This document shows positions 52,195-61,980 of a DNA stretch of 64,000 nt, piece by piece (position 1 is the first letter of the stretch; every line of letters begins with the position of its first letter). Source of the DNA: an uncultured Rhodospirillales bacterium (GTDB taxonomy: Bacteria > Pseudomonadota > Alphaproteobacteria > RF32 > CAG-239); NCBI GenBank assembly GCA_902763185.1, contig CACWQT010000006.1, positions 1-64,000 of the forward strand, read 5' to 3'. The notes under the pieces were generated by a model that saw only the letters and a program-made list of their open reading frames with translations, was not told the DNA's origin and made no database searches. The position numbers and the translations under genes are program-made.

Positions 52195-52689
52195 ATGGCA
52201 GCAAAAATAGGCATAGATTTTCATGGTGTTATCTCGGCAAAACCGCAAAAATTTGCCACCTTTTGCCAAGAAATCAGAAAGCTCGGTATCAAAGTTTATA
52301 TCATCAGTGGCGGCCCCAAAGAAGACATCTTGCGCTATCTTAATCAAAACCATATAGAATATGATGAAATTTGGGCAATTCTTGATTATTATCAAGAGCT
52401 GAACATCGCCAAATGTTATGACGACGGCAGTTTCCAAATTCCGACCGATTTATGGGACAAAGCCAAAGCACGCTATTGCATTGAAAATAACATTGCTTTT
52501 CATATTGATGATTCGCCTGTTTACGGAGCTTATTTCACAACCCCATATTGCCAATATGACATCAAAAAAGGCTGTTGCTGTTTAGATGGCGGTTCCCCGA
52601 TAAATTTGAACCGCCCTTTAGAGGCGGCTCAAAATATTGCATCCCTTATTCTAAACTCAGATGATAGCCATCACAAGATAGAGCACTAA
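52195..52689 (+). CDS. HAD-like phosphatase-type protein
   Basis: This 164-residue soluble protein looks like a small HAD-superfamily member. The first motif is IGIDFHGVIS (D-x-H-G variant), the second LGIKVYIISGG, and late acidic residues appear in FHIDDSPVYG. The nucleophile pattern DFHG is unusual against the common DxDG/T. The start lies three bases after the YhdP-like gene, so they are co-transcribed. Its last 33 bases overlap the end of the convergent DUF805 gene. The substrate is unknown. Confidence 0.65.
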   Translation: MAAKIGIDFHGVISAKPQKFATFCQEIRKLGIKVYIISGGPKEDILRYLNQNHIEYDEIWAILDYYQELNIAKCYDDGSFQIPTDLWDKAKARYCIENNIAFHIDDSPVYGAYFTTPYCQYDIKKGCCCLDGGSPINLNRPLEAAQNIASLILNSDDSHHKIEH

Positions 52690-53469
52690 GACCGTAAATA
52701 CAAACAATCCCCAAAAACAACAGAGATTGAGTGCCCATTCTTCATGTTGAGGCGTATTATATTTCCCCTCACCATAGGCATTGATTGTTTTGTCTCCCGG
52801 ATAGAACAATGTCATAATCAGGAACTTCAAGCTATAGAACAAAAATCCGTATAATGTAGTCACAAAACAAATCTGTATCAAAATAATCGTATTAACATAA
52901 TCGCTATCGACCAACTCATCAATTGTGAGTGTCAAAAAGCTAATCACAAACATGGACCAAAACACCGGTTCCAAACATTTTTTCCATGCTAATCTGCCAA
53001 GGTCGTGCATACGACGGATAAGCATTGAGCCTAAAGGAAACAGTTGCAACAAAATCACCGTATAGAAACCGATTTCCGCATAGCCCACATAGCTGTCAAT
53101 TTTATCCAAGCTGTAACCCTGCTTAGTGGCTTCTCTTAAAAAGCGTGAAGATAAAATATAGCTGCATTTGAGCTGCACGATTACTGCCAAAATACTGTTT
53201 AAGAGCAAAAAGTTCCATAACTCAAAACGCGAAGTTCTGCCCCGCAAAACAAACGTATTTTTCCACCCTTCAAACCATAATTTAATCATCACCAACGGCG
53301 ACATCACATCATCTTGCACTTTAACCGCCTTGTGTTGAACAACTTTCGGAGTTTCTTTAACAACCTTAACGGCTGTTTTAGAACTCTTAGCCGCAACTGC
53401 TTTCGGCGCAACTTTTCTCGCTTTAGAAGCTGTGCTTGCGGCTTTCTTTGTGGTATTTTTAACAGGCAT
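52657..53469 (-). CDS. DUF805 membrane protein with a Lys/Ala-rich N-terminal tail
   Basis: This 270-residue inner-membrane protein has a DUF805 domain at about 65-250: [28 protein letters not shown], and [14 protein letters not shown], with about four to five helices. Its first 50 residues are Lys, Ala, Val and Thr only (for example [20 protein letters not shown]), resembling histone H1-type PAKKA tails, which is not part of normal DUF805 proteins. The tail may bind nucleic acid or lipid. The 3' end overlaps the convergent HAD-like gene, and it is divergent from uvrA. Confidence 0.8.
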   Translation of the reverse strand: MPVKNTTKKAASTASKARKVAPKAVAAKSSKTAVKVVKETPKVVQHKAVKVQDDVMSPLVMIKLWFEGWKNTFVLRGRTSRFELWNFLLLNSILAVIVQLKCSYILSSRFLREATKQGYSLDKIDSYVGYAEIGFYTVILLQLFPLGSMLIRRMHDLGRLAWKKCLEPVFWSMFVISFLTLTIDELVDSDYVNTIILIQICFVTTLYGFLFYSLKFLIMTLFYPGDKTINAYGEGKYNTPQHEEWALNLCCFWGLFVFTVLVLYLVMAII

Positions 53470-53549
53470 AATATAGTTCCTCCAAAATTAAACTGTTTTA
53501 ACATTACCTCTAAAGACTTAATATTTCGTAAAATTATCGCAAAAAACGC

Positions 53550-53594
53550 TTGCCAAAAGCGGATATTCGATATATTTAACCTCCAAACGGAGGT
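53550..53594 (+). promoter_or_regulatory. uvrA promoter with a palindrome at the start point
   Basis: TTGCCA (53550-53555), 17 bases and TATTTA (53573-53578). Right after it, ACCTCC AAAC GGAGGT (53579-53594) is a perfect inverted repeat. It either overlaps the transcription start as an operator or hides the GGAGG ribosome site; the latter is 10 to 12 bases before the ATG. Confidence 0.55.
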
Positions 53595-53604
53595 ATACGA
53601 TATA

Positions 53605-56430
53605 ATGTCAGAAACAAAATTCTTAGAAATTAAAGGTGCGCGCGAACACAACCTTAAAAATATCAACATTTCTATCCCTAAAGATAAGCTGACCGTTATC
53701 ACCGGCTTATCCGGTTCGGGCAAATCTTCTTTGGCGTTTGATACCATTTATGCCGAAGGACAGCGCCGCTATGTTGAAAGTTTATCCGCTTATGCGCGCC
53801 AGTTTTTGGATTTGATGAAAAAACCTGACGTCGATTCCATAGAGGGTCTTGCTCCGGCAATTTCGATAGAGCAAAAAACCACTTCGCACAATCCGCGTTC
53901 CACTGTCGGCACCATTACTGAAATTTATGACTATATGCGTCTTCTATGGGCACGCGTCGGCACCCCGTATTCTCCGGCAACAGGATTACCGATTGAGGCC
54001 CAAACCGTCAGCCAAATGGTTGATAAAATTTTAGCACTCCCCACCGGCTCTAAGATAATATTAGCCGCCCCGATCGCCCGTGACCGCAAAGGTGAGTTCA
54101 AAAAAGAATTGGAAAGTTTGTTAAAACAAGGTTTTCAACGCGTCAAAATAGACGGCGAAATTTATGATTTGGAAGAAGTGCCGAACTTAGAAAAAAATAT
54201 CAAACATAACATTGAAGTTGTCATAGACCGCTTGGTGGTCAAAGGGGAGACCATGCAAGACCGCGTTGCCCAGTCGGTTGAAACCGCCATTAAAATCGGC
54301 GACGGTATTTTATATGTTGAAAATTTAAGTGATAATTCGCGCTTTACCTGCTCTGCCAAATACGCCTGCCCTGTTTCCGGCTTTACCATTGAAGAGATAG
54401 AACCGCGCCTTTTTTCGTTTAATAATCCGCAAGGCGCTTGCCCGCATTGTGACGGTATCGGTGCCAAACTTTATATGGATGAAAAACTGGTTGTCCCGAA
54501 CGAAAGTAAAAGTATCACCCAAGGTGCCATTGCCCCGTGGTATGGTTTTAAGTCTGCATTTTATAAACAAACCCTGGTATCACTTTGCGACTTTTTACAT
54601 ATTTCGCCAAACACCCCATGGAAAGACCTGCCGGATTCTGCTAAAAAAGTAATTTTATACGGCTCCGGCAATGTGTGTGTGCCGCTTTATTTTTCCTCGT
54701 TTGTATCAGATAAACCCTTTGAGGGTGTGATACCAAATATGGAACGAAGATTTTTGGAAACAGAATCAGCCGCTTCCAGAGAAGAATTATCACATTATCA
54801 ATCGGCAGCCCCCTGCACTTATTGCAGCGGCAAACGCTTAAAACCGGAAGCTTTGGCGGTCAAAGTCTGTGGCAAAGACATTATGGAAATTTCCGATTTA
54901 TCCATCAAAGAAGCGTTGGCATGGTTTTCTAAAGTAGAGGAGCAATTAAGCCCGCAAAAACAACAAATCGCCCATAAAATTTTAAAAGAGATTACCGAGC
55001 GCTTGCAATTCTTAAACAACGTCGGTTTAGATTATTTAACCCTCTCACGTCAATCGGGCGGTTTATCCGGCGGAGAGTCACAACGTATCCGTTTAGCCTC
55101 ACAAATCGGTTCGGGCTTAACCGGTGTGTTTTATGTTTTAGATGAGCCTTCTATCGGTCTGCACCAACGTGATAATGACAGGTTGTTGATGACCTTAAAC
55201 CGACTACGCGACATTGGAAACACGGTCATTGTCGTTGAGCATGACGAAGATGCGATAAGAAATGCCGATTATCTGATAGATATGGGCCCCGGCGCCGGAG
55301 AGCTGGGCGGCAATGTGGTTGCCGAAGGAACGGTTGCCGAAGTTTTGAAAAACAAAAAAAGCCTCACCGCACAATATTTAAACGGCGCAAAAGAAATTGC
55401 CGTGCCGAAAAGACGTCGCAAAGGAAACGGTAAATTTTTGGAATTAAGCGGTGCCAAAACGCATAACTTAAAGAACGTGAAACTAAAAGTGCCGCTGGGA
55501 ACATTAACATTGGTCACCGGTGTCTCCGGCGGCGGCAAATCTTCGCTTATTTTAGAAACTTTATACAAGGCCTTAAACAAAGAATTAAACAACTCAAGAG
55601 AAGCCACCGGAATTTACGACAAATTAAAAGGCATAGAGAATATTGATAAAGTCATAGATATTGACCAATCCCCGATTGGGCGCACACCAAGGTCTAATCC
55701 GGCAACCTATACCGGACTGTTTACCTATATCCGCGACTGGTTTGCCGAGCTACCGGTTGCCAAAGCCAAAGGCTATAACGCCGGCAGATTTTCGTTTAAT
55801 GTGGCAGGCGGGCGGTGCGAAGCGTGTAAAGGCGACGGGGTGACCAAGATTGAAATGAACTTTTTGCCTGATGTTTATGTGGAGTGCGAACAGTGCCACG
55901 GTAAGAGGTTTAATCGCGAAACCTTGGAAGTAACCTATAAAGGCAAATCGATTGCCGATGTATTAGATATGACGGTTGACGAAGCACATGAATTTTTTAT
56001 CAATATCCCGTCAATCAAATCAAGACTGGAGTTATTGCAACAAGTCGGACTGGGATATATCCATTTAGGGCAACCGGCAACCACCTTATCCGGCGGTGAA
56101 GCGCAGAGAATAAAACTCTCCAAAGAGTTATCCAAACGCGCCACCGGTAAGACCGTATATATTTTAGATGAACCGACCACCGGCTTGCATTTTGAAGATA
56201 TCCGGAAGTTACTAAGCGTATTACAAACTCTTGTTGACCAAGGCAATACGGTAATTGTGATTGAACACAATTTAGATGTAATAAAGGTTGCAGACTATAT
56301 TGTTGACATGGGACCGGAAGGCGGTGACGGCGGCGGTAAGATTATTGCCGAGGGAACACCGGAAGAAATTGTTAAAAAGCAAAAGGGCTACACGTATAAG
56401 TATCTCAAAGCCAAATTAACAGGTGCTTAG
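53605..56430 (+). CDS. uvrA: Excinuclease ABC subunit A
   Basis: This 941-residue protein is UvrA, the ATPase dimer that finds DNA damage and loads UvrB. The two ABC domains are complete: the first Walker A is [12 protein letters not shown] (34-45), the first signature [16 protein letters not shown], and the second Walker A is [12 protein letters not shown] with the late signature [15 protein letters not shown]. Zinc-binding Cys pairs are present ([24 protein letters not shown] and CEQCHGKR). I start it at the ATG that gives the usual N terminus ([20 protein letters not shown]); the longer frame runs through the divergent gene. uvrB is at 11010. Confidence 0.98.
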   Translation: MSETKFLEIKGAREHNLKNINISIPKDKLTVITGLSGSGKSSLAFDTIYAEGQRRYVESLSAYARQFLDLMKKPDVDSIEGLAPAISIEQKTTSHNPRSTVGTITEIYDYMRLLWARVGTPYSPATGLPIEAQTVSQMVDKILALPTGSKIILAAPIARDRKGEFKKELESLLKQGFQRVKIDGEIYDLEEVPNLEKNIKHNIEVVIDRLVVKGETMQDRVAQSVETAIKIGDGILYVENLSDNSRFTCSAKYACPVSGFTIEEIEPRLFSFNNPQGACPHCDGIGAKLYMDEKLVVPNESKSITQGAIAPWYGFKSAFYKQTLVSLCDFLHISPNTPWKDLPDSAKKVILYGSGNVCVPLYFSSFVSDKPFEGVIPNMERRFLETESAASREELSHYQSAAPCTYCSGKRLKPEALAVKVCGKDIMEISDLSIKEALAWFSKVEEQLSPQKQQIAHKILKEITERLQFLNNVGLDYLTLSRQSGGLSGGESQRIRLASQIGSGLTGVFYVLDEPSIGLHQRDNDRLLMTLNRLRDIGNTVIVVEHDEDAIRNADYLIDMGPGAGELGGNVVAEGTVAEVLKNKKSLTAQYLNGAKEIAVPKRRRKGNGKFLELSGAKTHNLKNVKLKVPLGTLTLVTGVSGGGKSSLILETLYKALNKELNNSREATGIYDKLKGIENIDKVIDIDQSPIGRTPRSNPATYTGLFTYIRDWFAELPVAKAKGYNAGRFSFNVAGGRCEACKGDGVTKIEMNFLPDVYVECEQCHGKRFNRETLEVTYKGKSIADVLDMTVDEAHEFFINIPSIKSRLELLQQVGLGYIHLGQPATTLSGGEAQRIKLSKELSKRATGKTVYILDEPTTGLHFEDIRKLLSVLQTLVDQGNTVIVIEHNLDVIKVADYIVDMGPEGGDGGGKIIAEGTPEEIVKKQKGYTYKYLKAKLTGA

Positions 56431-56492
56431 CACCTCGCCCCCACGGCGTGAGTGGCACCGCGCGTGTAGCGCACAGCCGACAGGCTGTATCC

Positions 56493-56547
56493 GTGCCGAG
56501 CTGAATTTAAAATAATTTTTTGTGCAACAAAAAATTATGCTCGGCAC
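56493..56547. repeat. AT-core palindrome, copy 2
   Basis: GTGCCGAG and CTCGGCAC arms flank ATAATTTTTTGT / ACAAAAAATTAT. Confidence 0.8.
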
Positions 56548-56834
56548 GCATAGCTCACTTTAATTTAGGGAAAAATTTTGCGCGCCGCAACAATAACTAC
56601 ACAAAAATTACCCACAAGGTTCGCCCGAGCTTAAAATGGCTCGCTCACCTTATGGATAATTTTTTATTTCCACCGCCATTTTCGTTCCGACTTTAAAGTT
56701 ATGCAGGTGCGGCGCGCACTTTTAAGGAGAAAATTTTCGGTGGATAGAGATGGGCTTAAGGGCGCTCTAAATTTTAGTTTACATAGAGGTAAATGAATTT
56801 AGAATAACCGGACATTATGGAGGTGCGACACGCA

Positions 56835-56950
56835 CAAATTTTGTGAAATAACCGCGGAAGTCCACCAAGACACACGAGTGTAGTTAGACCTACACGACGT
56901 GTCGCAGAGTGGCTTCCTTCTGCGGATTAGTTCGCAAAATTTACCCCTTA
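56835..56950. repeat. Long imperfect palindrome, family with 697-812
   Basis: AAATTTTGTGAA and TTCGCAAAATTT form the ends; CCGCGGAAGTCCAC and GTGGCTTCC-CGG follow, then GACAC/GTGTC and GTGTAGTTAGACCTACAC at the tip. It lies about 10 bases after the DUF2207 stop codon on the minus strand. Confidence 0.75.
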
Positions 56951-56960
56951 AACCCTTAAA

Positions 56961-58703
56961 TTAGCGGCCGCCGCCACCGCCTCCCCCAAATCCACCTCCG
57001 GCATGTCCGCCGCCGGAACTGCCGATACCGCCGGAGCTGGAAGAAGGTGGCGTATAACTTGCCGCCGTGGTGCAGTAATTCCCCAAATTGGCTCTGATTT
57101 GCGGCATATAATAAAGATGAGATTTCTGCACCTCGGCAAGCGCTTGCTCCCCAAAGACGGCCTCATATTTTTTGCTCCACGCTTTTTCAAGCCCCAGAGC
57201 CACGGCATAAGGAAATAAATCTTCCATATCTTGAGGGGTAACACGTTTATCCGGTTGCTGGCTGGCTGAATTGCCGGTAACGGCCTCTAAAAACATCTTC
57301 AATCCGGCGATTTTTTCTATCTCGCGTTGCCCGATAAAAGTCGGTTCAAACATCAAATAATAAAAGAGATAGATAACGGCACCATACACGGCAAACAATG
57401 CCGCATTAACAATATCAAAACCTAACACCATTCCAAAAATCGGAATAAGCACCGCAATAAAAGGAACAGCCACTAACCAACGTCGTTGCACAATGGCACT
57501 GATAATACCGGCCCCCCACGCCAAACACCATAGCATTATACCGATACTTTCCGGAAACAAAATCATCCACGCACATGGGAAAATCAACGCCCCGAAAAAG
57601 GTCACCCATCCATGCCGATTATAATATTTTTTATCAAGTTTATTTTGCAAGCTTTCCGCCAGCTTTTGCTGATAAGAGGTAATTTTCTCGCTCGGCTTTT
57701 TCACCAAGCGCAACATGTTGGGGAAATTATCCAAATACGACTTAATTTCGCCGTTTTTCTTATCATCTTCGGAAATATTGGCAAGAGTGGTCAACTCATA
57801 GACCTCATCTGAACCGAACAGACCACTGTATTTTTGCGTTGCCATTGAGATAATTTTCTTTTTTAGCAGCCAAACAATATGGATAAAGAAAGCATTACTC
57901 GGTATTTTCCCCTGATGATTGAGCACGGCACATTCTAAAGGCGTCAAATTCTGAGGTGGTTCCCAATCCGGCACAATCGGCTGAGATTTCGGATCTTTGC
58001 CGCAATACCACCACATGATAAGAAAATAAATAAGCGTTGCCATAAGTGCATAAATCAAAGTTTTATAAAGCCGTGGAAAGGGAATATTAACTGTGCCTTG
58101 CGTAAAAGCTTGAGCGATGGAAACCTCAAAATCTGTCGGCAAATTGCCCAAATCAAAGAAATCACTTTTGGGTAACATTTTGGCATCATGTGCGGTTTTA
58201 TAAACATACTGACGCACCACATCGGTATTTTCCGGATAATGCACACGAACCGTCACCTTATCAATCGGAAATGCCCATTTTCCCGTCACATTCCAATAAA
58301 GCTCATTTAAGTTTTCACCCCTGATTGGCCGCAACGCATCATAAACAACATACGTTAATTCAAAAACAGATGTTGCAGGATGTGGCAATAATTCATCATC
58401 ACCGGTATTAAGCCTTAAAAAAGTATCTTTTCTTTCAATAAACCACGGTTCGGGAAAATTATTGCGTTTAACTTCCAAGACCTTATATTGCTCACCTTTT
58501 TGGGAGGATAAATCACGATAAATTCCGCGCCGAATGGCCTGCCCTTCATGATGCACAGTTATCGTTTCAACAATTGTCATCGAACCGTCTTGATTAACCG
58601 TAATATCAGAATTAAACGCCTCAATAAATTCCGAAGCCTGCGCCGGCAGAATCAGAAAAATACAACAGAAAAACGCAAAAAGAAATCGCTTAAAATTTAA
58701 CAT
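56961..58703 (-). CDS. DUF2207-type membrane protein with Gly-rich tail
   Basis: This 580-residue protein has a signal peptide (MLNFKRFLFAFFCCIFLILPAQA), an extracytoplasmic DUF2207 domain (about 25-200: ITVNQDGSMTIVETITVHHEG, RRGIYRDLS), several membrane helices, and a tail rich in Gly and Ser (GGHAGGGFGGGGGGGR) typical of this family. The function is unknown. The start at 58703 overlaps the end of lemA, and lemA plus DUF2207 is a common pair in bacteria. A long palindrome follows 10 bases after the stop and may act as its 3' end. Confidence 0.82.
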   Translation of the reverse strand: MLNFKRFLFAFFCCIFLILPAQASEFIEAFNSDITVNQDGSMTIVETITVHHEGQAIRRGIYRDLSSQKGEQYKVLEVKRNNFPEPWFIERKDTFLRLNTGDDELLPHPATSVFELTYVVYDALRPIRGENLNELYWNVTGKWAFPIDKVTVRVHYPENTDVVRQYVYKTAHDAKMLPKSDFFDLGNLPTDFEVSIAQAFTQGTVNIPFPRLYKTLIYALMATLIYFLIMWWYCGKDPKSQPIVPDWEPPQNLTPLECAVLNHQGKIPSNAFFIHIVWLLKKKIISMATQKYSGLFGSDEVYELTTLANISEDDKKNGEIKSYLDNFPNMLRLVKKPSEKITSYQQKLAESLQNKLDKKYYNRHGWVTFFGALIFPCAWMILFPESIGIMLWCLAWGAGIISAIVQRRWLVAVPFIAVLIPIFGMVLGFDIVNAALFAVYGAVIYLFYYLMFEPTFIGQREIEKIAGLKMFLEAVTGNSASQQPDKRVTPQDMEDLFPYAVALGLEKAWSKKYEAVFGEQALAEVQKSHLYYMPQIRANLGNYCTTAASYTPPSSSSGGIGSSGGGHAGGGFGGGGGGGR

Positions 58704-59235
58704 TAACGTTTTCCCTCTCGGATGCGGAGATTTCAAAAAACGCTTTTTCCTGATAGTCAAGCGCATTTGCCACAATCAACTCGGGAAACATTTTGATTGC
58801 AATATTATAAGTTCTGACTGCAGCATTATAGTAGCGTCTGGCGTATGATAAATCTTTTTCAACCGTCGCCAAATTTTCTTGTAATTTAACAAACTGAGAG
58901 TCTGATTTTAGCTCCGGATAAGCTTCAGCCACCGCAAATAATTTCTGTAATCCGGTCGTAATTTCTGTTTCGGTTGCTGCCAGTTTTTCTACATTCGGTG
59001 CATTTTCGGCAGAAGACCGCAACTCCGCCACTTTAGAAAATGTATCTTTTTCGTGCTTGGCATAAAACGAAGCAACTTTAACCAATTCCGGTATCAAATC
59101 TCGCCGACGCTTGAGCTGCACATCAATACCGCTCCATCCTTCATTGACATTTTGATTAAGCCTGATGAGTTTATTATAATCATAAATAAAAATCACAATC
59201 ACCGCAATAAAGAGAAGCCACAAATACATCAGCAT
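58690..59235 (-). CDS. lemA: LemA-family protein
   Basis: This protein of about 181 residues has one N-terminal membrane helix (MYLWLLFIAVIVIFIYDYN) and a helical coiled domain with the LemA pattern: YNKLIRLNQNVNEGWSGIDVQLKRRRDLIPELV, LAATETEITTGLQKLFAVAEAYPELKS, and YNAAVRTYNIAIKMFPELIVA. LemA proteins are inner-membrane proteins with an outward domain and unclear role. I start it at the ATG with AAAGGA upstream rather than the TTG at 59241. It overlaps the DUF2207 start. Confidence 0.93.
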   Translation of the reverse strand: MLMYLWLLFIAVIVIFIYDYNKLIRLNQNVNEGWSGIDVQLKRRRDLIPELVKVASFYAKHEKDTFSKVAELRSSAENAPNVEKLAATETEITTGLQKLFAVAEAYPELKSDSQFVKLQENLATVEKDLSYARRYYNAAVRTYNIAIKMFPELIVANALDYQEKAFFEISASERENVNVKF

Positions 59236-59253
59236 AGCCAAGTCCTTTCGTTT

Positions 59254-60237
59254 TTAAGCTTTATCGCCGTCCTCCAAAAAACCGGCGATAATATTATCTA
59301 TCTCCTTTGTATCTTGCGCTTTTTTAGTTAATTTTTTCTTAGTATCAGGCTTTTTTTCAATAACCTGTATTGGTTGTGACACTCCGCCTAAAAAGGCACT
59401 CAAATCACCATTATACGCTTGTTCTAACAACTCGGATGCCGATACCCCGCTTGCCAAAAGTTGCGAGGCAGTTTCTTCGGCAATTTTCTGCACCAATGTT
59501 TTACGAAATTCCAAATCAAGCGTTTCATTTTTATGTTGTTCTTTTTTGTTGCGGCTTTCTTGCATTTTGCGTTCAAACCGCGAAAACTCCGCCACCGGCT
59601 CACCACCGCATTTATAATCAGGAATTGTAATAAGGTTATTACGAATATCCATCAAAGTGCGAATACCGTTATGGTCATGCGCCCGATATATCAGCCAATC
59701 GGTCACTATTTCTTCATTAAGTGCGGCATTAACAACATCCTCGGTTAGCGGCCGCTTAAATTTAACAATCGTGTGCCCGTCTGCCGCTTTATCGGTAAAA
59801 ATCCGCTCATTAAAAAACTCTTTACTCCACGAATACGGGCATTCCGGATGAACAAGGCGATAGGAAATAAAAATCCCCACCAGTGCGGTATGCATTTCTT
59901 CCAATGCTCTAAAACCAAGTGTCAACGGATTGCGACGCACTTCCGCCCGATGTATTGTTTGTTGACAACAAAAGATATGCAACCGATAAAGTTGTTTAGT
60001 GGCATTTTCATCTAAAGCCGGTGTAATTTCCAATGGCATATTAATGGCTTTGTTCACAAAATCGGAAAGCACCATTTTTTTCATCATTTTAACTGGAACG
60101 GGAAGCTTATCTTCATAAGGGCTGTAAACATCAACCTCATTTCTCATCTGTTCCCAAACGGCAGGTGAGAGAGTAGTCTCCATTTCTTCCAATTTATCTA
60201 AAAGTTTAATTTCCGGAACAATCAGATCATTTGCCAT
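59254..60237 (-). CDS. Hypothetical protein upstream of lemA
   Basis: This 327-residue soluble protein is not recognised. It begins MANDLIVPEIKLLDKLEEME and is mostly helical, with Cys-rich HIFCCQQ near 88 and a basic, charged C-terminal third (FERKMQESRNKKEQHKNE; KKPDTKKKLTKKAQDTKE). The gap to lemA is only about 18 bases, so it may be in the same transcript. It has a weak ribosome site, with AAGG about 13 bases upstream of the ATG. Confidence 0.65.
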   Translation of the reverse strand: MANDLIVPEIKLLDKLEEMETTLSPAVWEQMRNEVDVYSPYEDKLPVPVKMMKKMVLSDFVNKAINMPLEITPALDENATKQLYRLHIFCCQQTIHRAEVRRNPLTLGFRALEEMHTALVGIFISYRLVHPECPYSWSKEFFNERIFTDKAADGHTIVKFKRPLTEDVVNAALNEEIVTDWLIYRAHDHNGIRTLMDIRNNLITIPDYKCGGEPVAEFSRFERKMQESRNKKEQHKNETLDLEFRKTLVQKIAEETASQLLASGVSASELLEQAYNGDLSAFLGGVSQPIQVIEKKPDTKKKLTKKAQDTKEIDNIIAGFLEDGDKA

Positions 60238-60460
60238 TTAATTATTTGCCTTATAATTATCAGATATGGGGGGAATATATCACAAAATAGCTCCCCTGTC
60301 AAGAACAGAAAAACAAAGGGTGCGCCGCACCCTGCCTCCGCGGCATAAGCGACACCCGCAGTGCAAGCGGCGACTTTAGTCGCTCGTGTCGCGCTAATGC
60401 AATTAAAATTTTTGTATAACAAAAATTTTTGCGCGACACAATCTTCTCGGTCTCTTAAAA
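60238..60460. repeat. Intergenic palindromes between the hypothetical gene and the DUF4139 gene
   Basis: No gene is seen. A GGGTGCGCCGCACCC hairpin lies at 60314-60330, then GC-rich short stems, then the AT-core palindrome copy 3 at 60386-60439 with GTGTCGCGC/GCGCGACAC arms. It follows the DUF4139 gene on the minus strand. Confidence 0.7.
60386..60439. repeat. AT-core palindrome, copy 3
   Basis: GTGTCGCGC and GCGCGACAC arms flank AAAATTTTTGT / ACAAAAATTTT. Confidence 0.8.
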
Positions 60461-61915
60461 CTAATTACATTCTCTTGTTTCAAGAGTATTTTCAACTTTC
60501 ACCGTAATATCTTGCGCTTCACCGCTCTTAAGCTCAAACTTCCACTCATAGGTGTTGCCTTCACCGTTTTGGCCTTTAAGCGATTCATCAACAATTTGAG
60601 CTTTCCCATTAAGCGGTTGACGTAATACAATGTTGGCATCTTTTTTGCCTTTATTAGTTACATGATAAACCACATCATATTGATAGGTGGTAGCATACGA
60701 CTGACAATTCTGTCTCGGATTCTTTGCAATGCTGTTGCGATTAACTTCGGTTACTTTTTCAATCTGACCATCAGCATAAATATCAAATGATTTGCCGAGT
60801 GTTACTTTGACCTTTTGTCCTTCGGCGGTATTGTTGATATTATCCTCGCCGATAAATTGCAATGCACCGTTATCATCATTGGCATAAAAACTGAGTTTAC
60901 CTTGTGGGAGTGGCATTCCGAGACCGATTTCCTTAACGTTTTCAAAAGAATATCTCACTGCAGGATGAACATCTTTATACGATACTCGTGCGGTATTAAA
61001 ATAAAGCGATGAATGAATGACATTCTCTTTAATGTATTCAACCTTTGGCGCACTCAAGAAAGAAACCATTTTCATCTGTCCGTTTTTAAGCGAGGTTTTC
61101 TCCGGAATCTTATAAACATAGTAACTGTCTAAGCTAACCGGCGCTTCAATCATCGGCGCGGCATTAAAACCATCGGACATATCCTCTATGGCATTAGTCA
61201 TTTGAAGCGATTTCATCATTGCGCGCCCCACATATTCCTTAACGGTATTGACCTCGCCGGCAATAAGGTTCACCGAGATATTTTCATAACCGCTGCCGGA
61301 ATTATTGGTAATCGCCGCACGTCCCAAAAGTGAGAGAGTATTTTCATCATCCACTTTGGCAACATAATTGGCTTTCCACTTAAAACCGCCGGTCAAATAG
61401 GCAAGCTCTAAATCTGTCTCACCTTGTTGTGCGGCTTCAACCTTTGCCATCAATACCGGCGTAGAGTTAAGTTCCTTAGGGATTTCATCAAAGATTACCC
61501 GTCCGTTAAACGCAGTTTCAATCCCATAATCAAATTTCAACACCGGTGTTGCCCCATCAACTGCCACCAGCAACGCTTTTTCATAAATATTGGCACCGGT
61601 TGAGGGATTTTGCCGAACTGTTTTAACCATTTTGCCGACATTGGCATTAAGCATCGTTACATAGTTAATACCGGCATAATCATAATTTTGCTCCAACACG
61701 CGGATTCCCTTGCCGTAAACAAAGACCGATTCGGGCTTAAACTCTTGTGCCACTTCATCAAACACAACCTCGTTAACCCCGCGGTTTAAGTCTAAGACCT
61801 GACTTTTTTTAATCAATGCCAAATCTTGATTATAAATAGAAATTTCCGTTTCCGCGGCACCGGCATTAGTAGCAATCATAGATACCGCAGTCATTACAGC
61901 TAAAGAATATTTCAT
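60461..61915 (-). CDS. Exported DUF4139-domain protein
   Basis: This 484-residue protein has a signal peptide (MKYSLAVMTAVSMIATNAGA) and a DUF4139 mature domain: ETEISIYNQDLALIKKSQVLDLNRG near the start, TGGFKWKANYVAKVDDENTLSLLG in the middle, and later AAPMIEAPVSLDSYYVYKIPEKTSLKNG. Such proteins are periplasmic or surface beta-rich proteins of unknown function, sometimes linked to mucoidy or envelope homeostasis. AGGAGG precedes the ATG at 61915. The neighbouring DUF3137 gene on the same strand may be related by function. Confidence 0.85.
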   Translation of the reverse strand: MKYSLAVMTAVSMIATNAGAAETEISIYNQDLALIKKSQVLDLNRGVNEVVFDEVAQEFKPESVFVYGKGIRVLEQNYDYAGINYVTMLNANVGKMVKTVRQNPSTGANIYEKALLVAVDGATPVLKFDYGIETAFNGRVIFDEIPKELNSTPVLMAKVEAAQQGETDLELAYLTGGFKWKANYVAKVDDENTLSLLGRAAITNNSGSGYENISVNLIAGEVNTVKEYVGRAMMKSLQMTNAIEDMSDGFNAAPMIEAPVSLDSYYVYKIPEKTSLKNGQMKMVSFLSAPKVEYIKENVIHSSLYFNTARVSYKDVHPAVRYSFENVKEIGLGMPLPQGKLSFYANDDNGALQFIGEDNINNTAEGQKVKVTLGKSFDIYADGQIEKVTEVNRNSIAKNPRQNCQSYATTYQYDVVYHVTNKGKKDANIVLRQPLNGKAQIVDESLKGQNGEGNTYEWKFELKSGEAQDITVKVENTLETRECN

Positions 61916-61980
61916 CTTCCCCTCCTTAATTTTAATCATACATCTGATATATCAGATAGGTCTCAAAAATCAACGTTTTT

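Larger units (their letters stand above)
56431..56960. repeat. Repeat field between uvrA and the DUF2207 gene
   Basis: No gene is seen. Positions 56431-56560 contain the GC-rich hairpins and an AT-core palindrome (56493-56547). Positions 56615-56660 hold TTACCCACA and an inverted TTATCCATA flanking GAGC/GCTC, the same layout as 44041-44110. Positions 56690-56720 share GTTATGCAGGTG with 43904. Positions 56760-56830 carry a TTACATAGAGGTAA hairpin. Positions 56835-56950 hold a palindrome of the family found at 697-812. Confidence 0.75.
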
